In this document: one piece after another, positions 40,365 through 41,403 of the stretch
How the letters are laid out: every line of letters begins with the position of its first letter
How positions within the stretch are numbered: the stretch's first letter is position 1
DNA from: Candidatus Saccharimonadota bacterium
GTDB lineage: Bacteria > Patescibacteriota > Saccharimonadia > Saccharimonadales > JAGQMS01
NCBI GenBank assembly: GCA_020428535.1
Contig: JAGQMS010000005.1
Coordinates: 2,275 to 43,677 of the forward strand
Length of the DNA stretch: 41,403 nt
Direction: 5' to 3'
Notes under the pieces: model-generated
What the model was told of the DNA's origin: nothing
Seen by the model: the letters and a program-made list of their open reading frames with translations, nothing else
Database searches by the model: none
Made by a program: the position numbers and the translations under genes

Positions 40365-40799
40365 ATGAACAACAACAAGAACGGCGAGGTCTTCGCTGGT
40401 TTCGTCGTCGTCGCCGTCATCGCCGCAATCGTGGCGATGGTCGTCTTTGGCAACAAGGATGACCAGGCCACGACGACCAAGGTCACCGTCACGGTGGTCA
40501 TTGGTGTAGGGGAGGAGATCCCCACGCCGAATGACTGTGGCGGCCCCTCGCCGACAGCGCCGTTCGGCTGCCAGCGCATCGAGGTGCGCGGCAGTGCCGA
40601 CCAGAATGCCGTACTCGGCATCCTGGCTGCCCAGCCGACCGCTCTGCGAGTCGGTATCGACGCCAGCGTCGTCTGGGTGGACATCCCCCAGAACGGCGTC
40701 GAGCCCTCCAAGACGGAGGCTGAATGGCAGATGGTCGTCGACCGGGGCCTGGCCTTGGTCTCACCGACAACGACCGTACCGACCGCGGCCACCACGTGA
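40365..40799 (+). CDS. GC-rich membrane-anchored protein of foreign origin
   Basis: 144 aa. Polar start MNNNKNGE, one membrane helix (about residues 9-29), then an extracytoplasmic domain with two Cys (DCGGPSPTAPFGC) and a Thr-rich end. AGGGAG 6 nt before the ATG. Nearly all third codon positions are G or C, unlike every other gene here, which indicates transfer from a high-GC donor (the actinobacterial hosts of Saccharibacteria are a natural guess) or a chimeric assembly. No family recognised. Confidence 0.75.
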   Translation: MNNNKNGEVFAGFVVVAVIAAIVAMVVFGNKDDQATTTKVTVTVVIGVGEEIPTPNDCGGPSPTAPFGCQRIEVRGSADQNAVLGILAAQPTALRVGIDASVVWVDIPQNGVEPSKTEAEWQMVVDRGLALVSPTTTVPTAATT

Positions 40800-40869
40800 G
40801 GCATCACAGCCTTAAAAGGTGTCGCGGGCCGGACGGTCACAGGAATGTTCGCTTGCATGCGGACCACGG

Positions 40870-40953
40870 TCTCCCCGAAAACGGGAGAACCATGGGCAGC
40901 CGCTACGCTGTCATTCCTACCTAGCGCTTGAAATTCGAGCTCCAGGTAGGGAA
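40870..40953 (+). other. Two hairpins in the 3' flank of the GC-rich gene
   Basis: TCTCCC/GGGAGA (40870-40888) and an imperfect long stem TTCCTACCT/AGGTAGGGAA (40914-40953). They may end the transcript, although no T-run follows. Otherwise 40800-40980 shows no gene; GC content falls back to the native level near 40960. Confidence 0.4.
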
Positions 40954-40989
40954 GTAACTCCAAACGCATTAGTATACATAATCCCAACA

Positions 40990-41018
40990 TTGACAAAGCA
41001 ACAAGCTTATGTTAAAAT
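40990..41018 (+). promoter_or_regulatory. Promoter of the gene at the right window edge
   Basis: TTGACA (40990-40995), 17-bp spacer, TAAAAT (41013-41018), ATG 9 nt later. Confidence 0.8.
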
Positions 41019-41027
41019 GTATCTATT

Positions 41028-41403
41028 ATGTCATCTAAATCTTCAGCAGTAGTCAGACCAGAAAATCTTGGCGAACTTCGTCAGATTGAGATTAACCCAA
41101 AAGACGGCGATAGCTCCTATACCCGTACATACGAAGCTGTGCAAAGCACGGTTGACCCAAACCGTTTAATTTGGAAGATCGTCAGAAACCCTCGAGCAGT
41201 TCAGGGAGTTGGGATCACTGCTACTGCTGGTGTGTCGGGCAATCCTCTATCAAGAGGCTTAGATAATGTCACCGGTGCCCAAGCTTTTAATATAGACCCG
41301 CAAGACCTAGACCCTAGTGAAGTTAGTGAACCTGGCGAACTTGTTTATCATCTAGATTTACTTGCTTCTATGCGCGCAGAACTGTCGGCGACCTTGCAAA
41401 TCA
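41028..41403 (+). CDS. Unidentified protein, 5' part only
   Basis: Open frame from ATG 41028 to the window end (125 codons). Begins MSSKSSAVVRPENLGELRQI and contains YTRTYEAVQSTVDPNRLIWKIVRNPRAVQGVG. No signal peptide and no family recognised. Codon use is like the native genes. Leaderless or very short leader. Confidence 0.75.
   Translation, partial: MSSKSSAVVRPENLGELRQIEINPKDGDSSYTRTYEAVQSTVDPNRLIWKIVRNPRAVQGVGITATAGVSGNPLSRGLDNVTGAQAFNIDPQDLDPSEVSEPGELVYHLDLLASMRAELSATLQI

Noticed and set aside
40304-40996. Overlapping ORFs on both strands of the GC-rich segment
   Set aside because: High GC leaves few stop codons; only the plus frame from 40365 has a ribosome site, a membrane helix and consistent G/C third positions.
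1-41403. Recoded UGA (genetic code 4 or 25)
   Set aside because: recX, tsaE and other clear genes end at TGA exactly where the family ends, and no conserved gene runs through an in-frame TGA.
1-41403. CRISPR array
   Set aside because: No regularly spaced identical repeats of suitable length were seen.

Overview
The window looks like a stretch of a Candidatus Saccharibacteria (TM7, Patescibacteria/CPR) chromosome. The grounds are: a compact T4P gene cluster of Gram-positive/CPR layout, short versions of universal enzymes (130-aa TsaB, 215-aa MurI, a RelA that stops after TGS), tight overlaps, moderate-to-low GC, UGA used as stop, and many genes whose -10 box lies 6-8 nt before the start codon (predicted leaderless mRNAs). 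The assignment to Saccharibacteria is inference; there is no rRNA in the window.

Layout. 26-9472 (minus): type IV pilus locus, in transcription order pilB, pilC, a major-pilin-like gene with its own promoter and terminator, then pilM-pilN-pilO, a PilP-position protein and three minor prepilin-like proteins. pilM carries an apparent one-base frameshift. 9614-17736 (plus): recA-recX, a surface lamin-tail protein, tsaE-tsaB, a sortase-fold protein that has lost its catalytic His and Cys, and rny-ymdB. A PRC-barrel gene faces recX. 17733-23108: UbiB-like kinase with small membrane proteins, a CTP-dependent lipid kinase-like protein, VIT1-type transporter, cupin, and hemolysin III. 23790-28681: an HTH-MurA fusion, glyA, RelA/SpoT-like protein and an XRE regulator. 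28727-30474: tRNA-Lys, tRNA-Arg and a Fic cassette. 30474-40136: two membrane histidine kinases, folD-murI, and a plsC-REC-REC-murD operon. 40139-40980: a GC-rich foreign-looking cassette placed between two near-copies of one promoter. The window ends inside an unidentified gene.

The strongest unexpected signal is a family of four imperfect repeats (A 19735-19832, B 23218-23370, C 23518-23618, D 28953-29091). They are found only beside tRNA genes, in the same orientation as the tRNA. Each folds into the same series of hairpins, and the stems differ between copies by compensatory base changes, as expected of a structured RNA. Copies A and C follow a duplicated 5' piece of the neighbouring tRNA; copies B and D end in a duplicated 3' piece. 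tRNA-Arg(TCT) is bracketed by C and B. Copy D plus a fic gene form a 1.5-kb unit flanked by a perfect 44-bp direct repeat (tRNA 3' end plus terminator), which looks like a mini-island. The fic promoter region holds five copies of TGATACA.

Functionally, the window joins surface appendage assembly (T4P), cell envelope building (MurA-like, MurD, MurI, PlsC, sortase-like), RNA turnover (RNase Y), recombination (RecA/RecX), tRNA modification (TsaE/TsaB), stringent response and two-component signalling.
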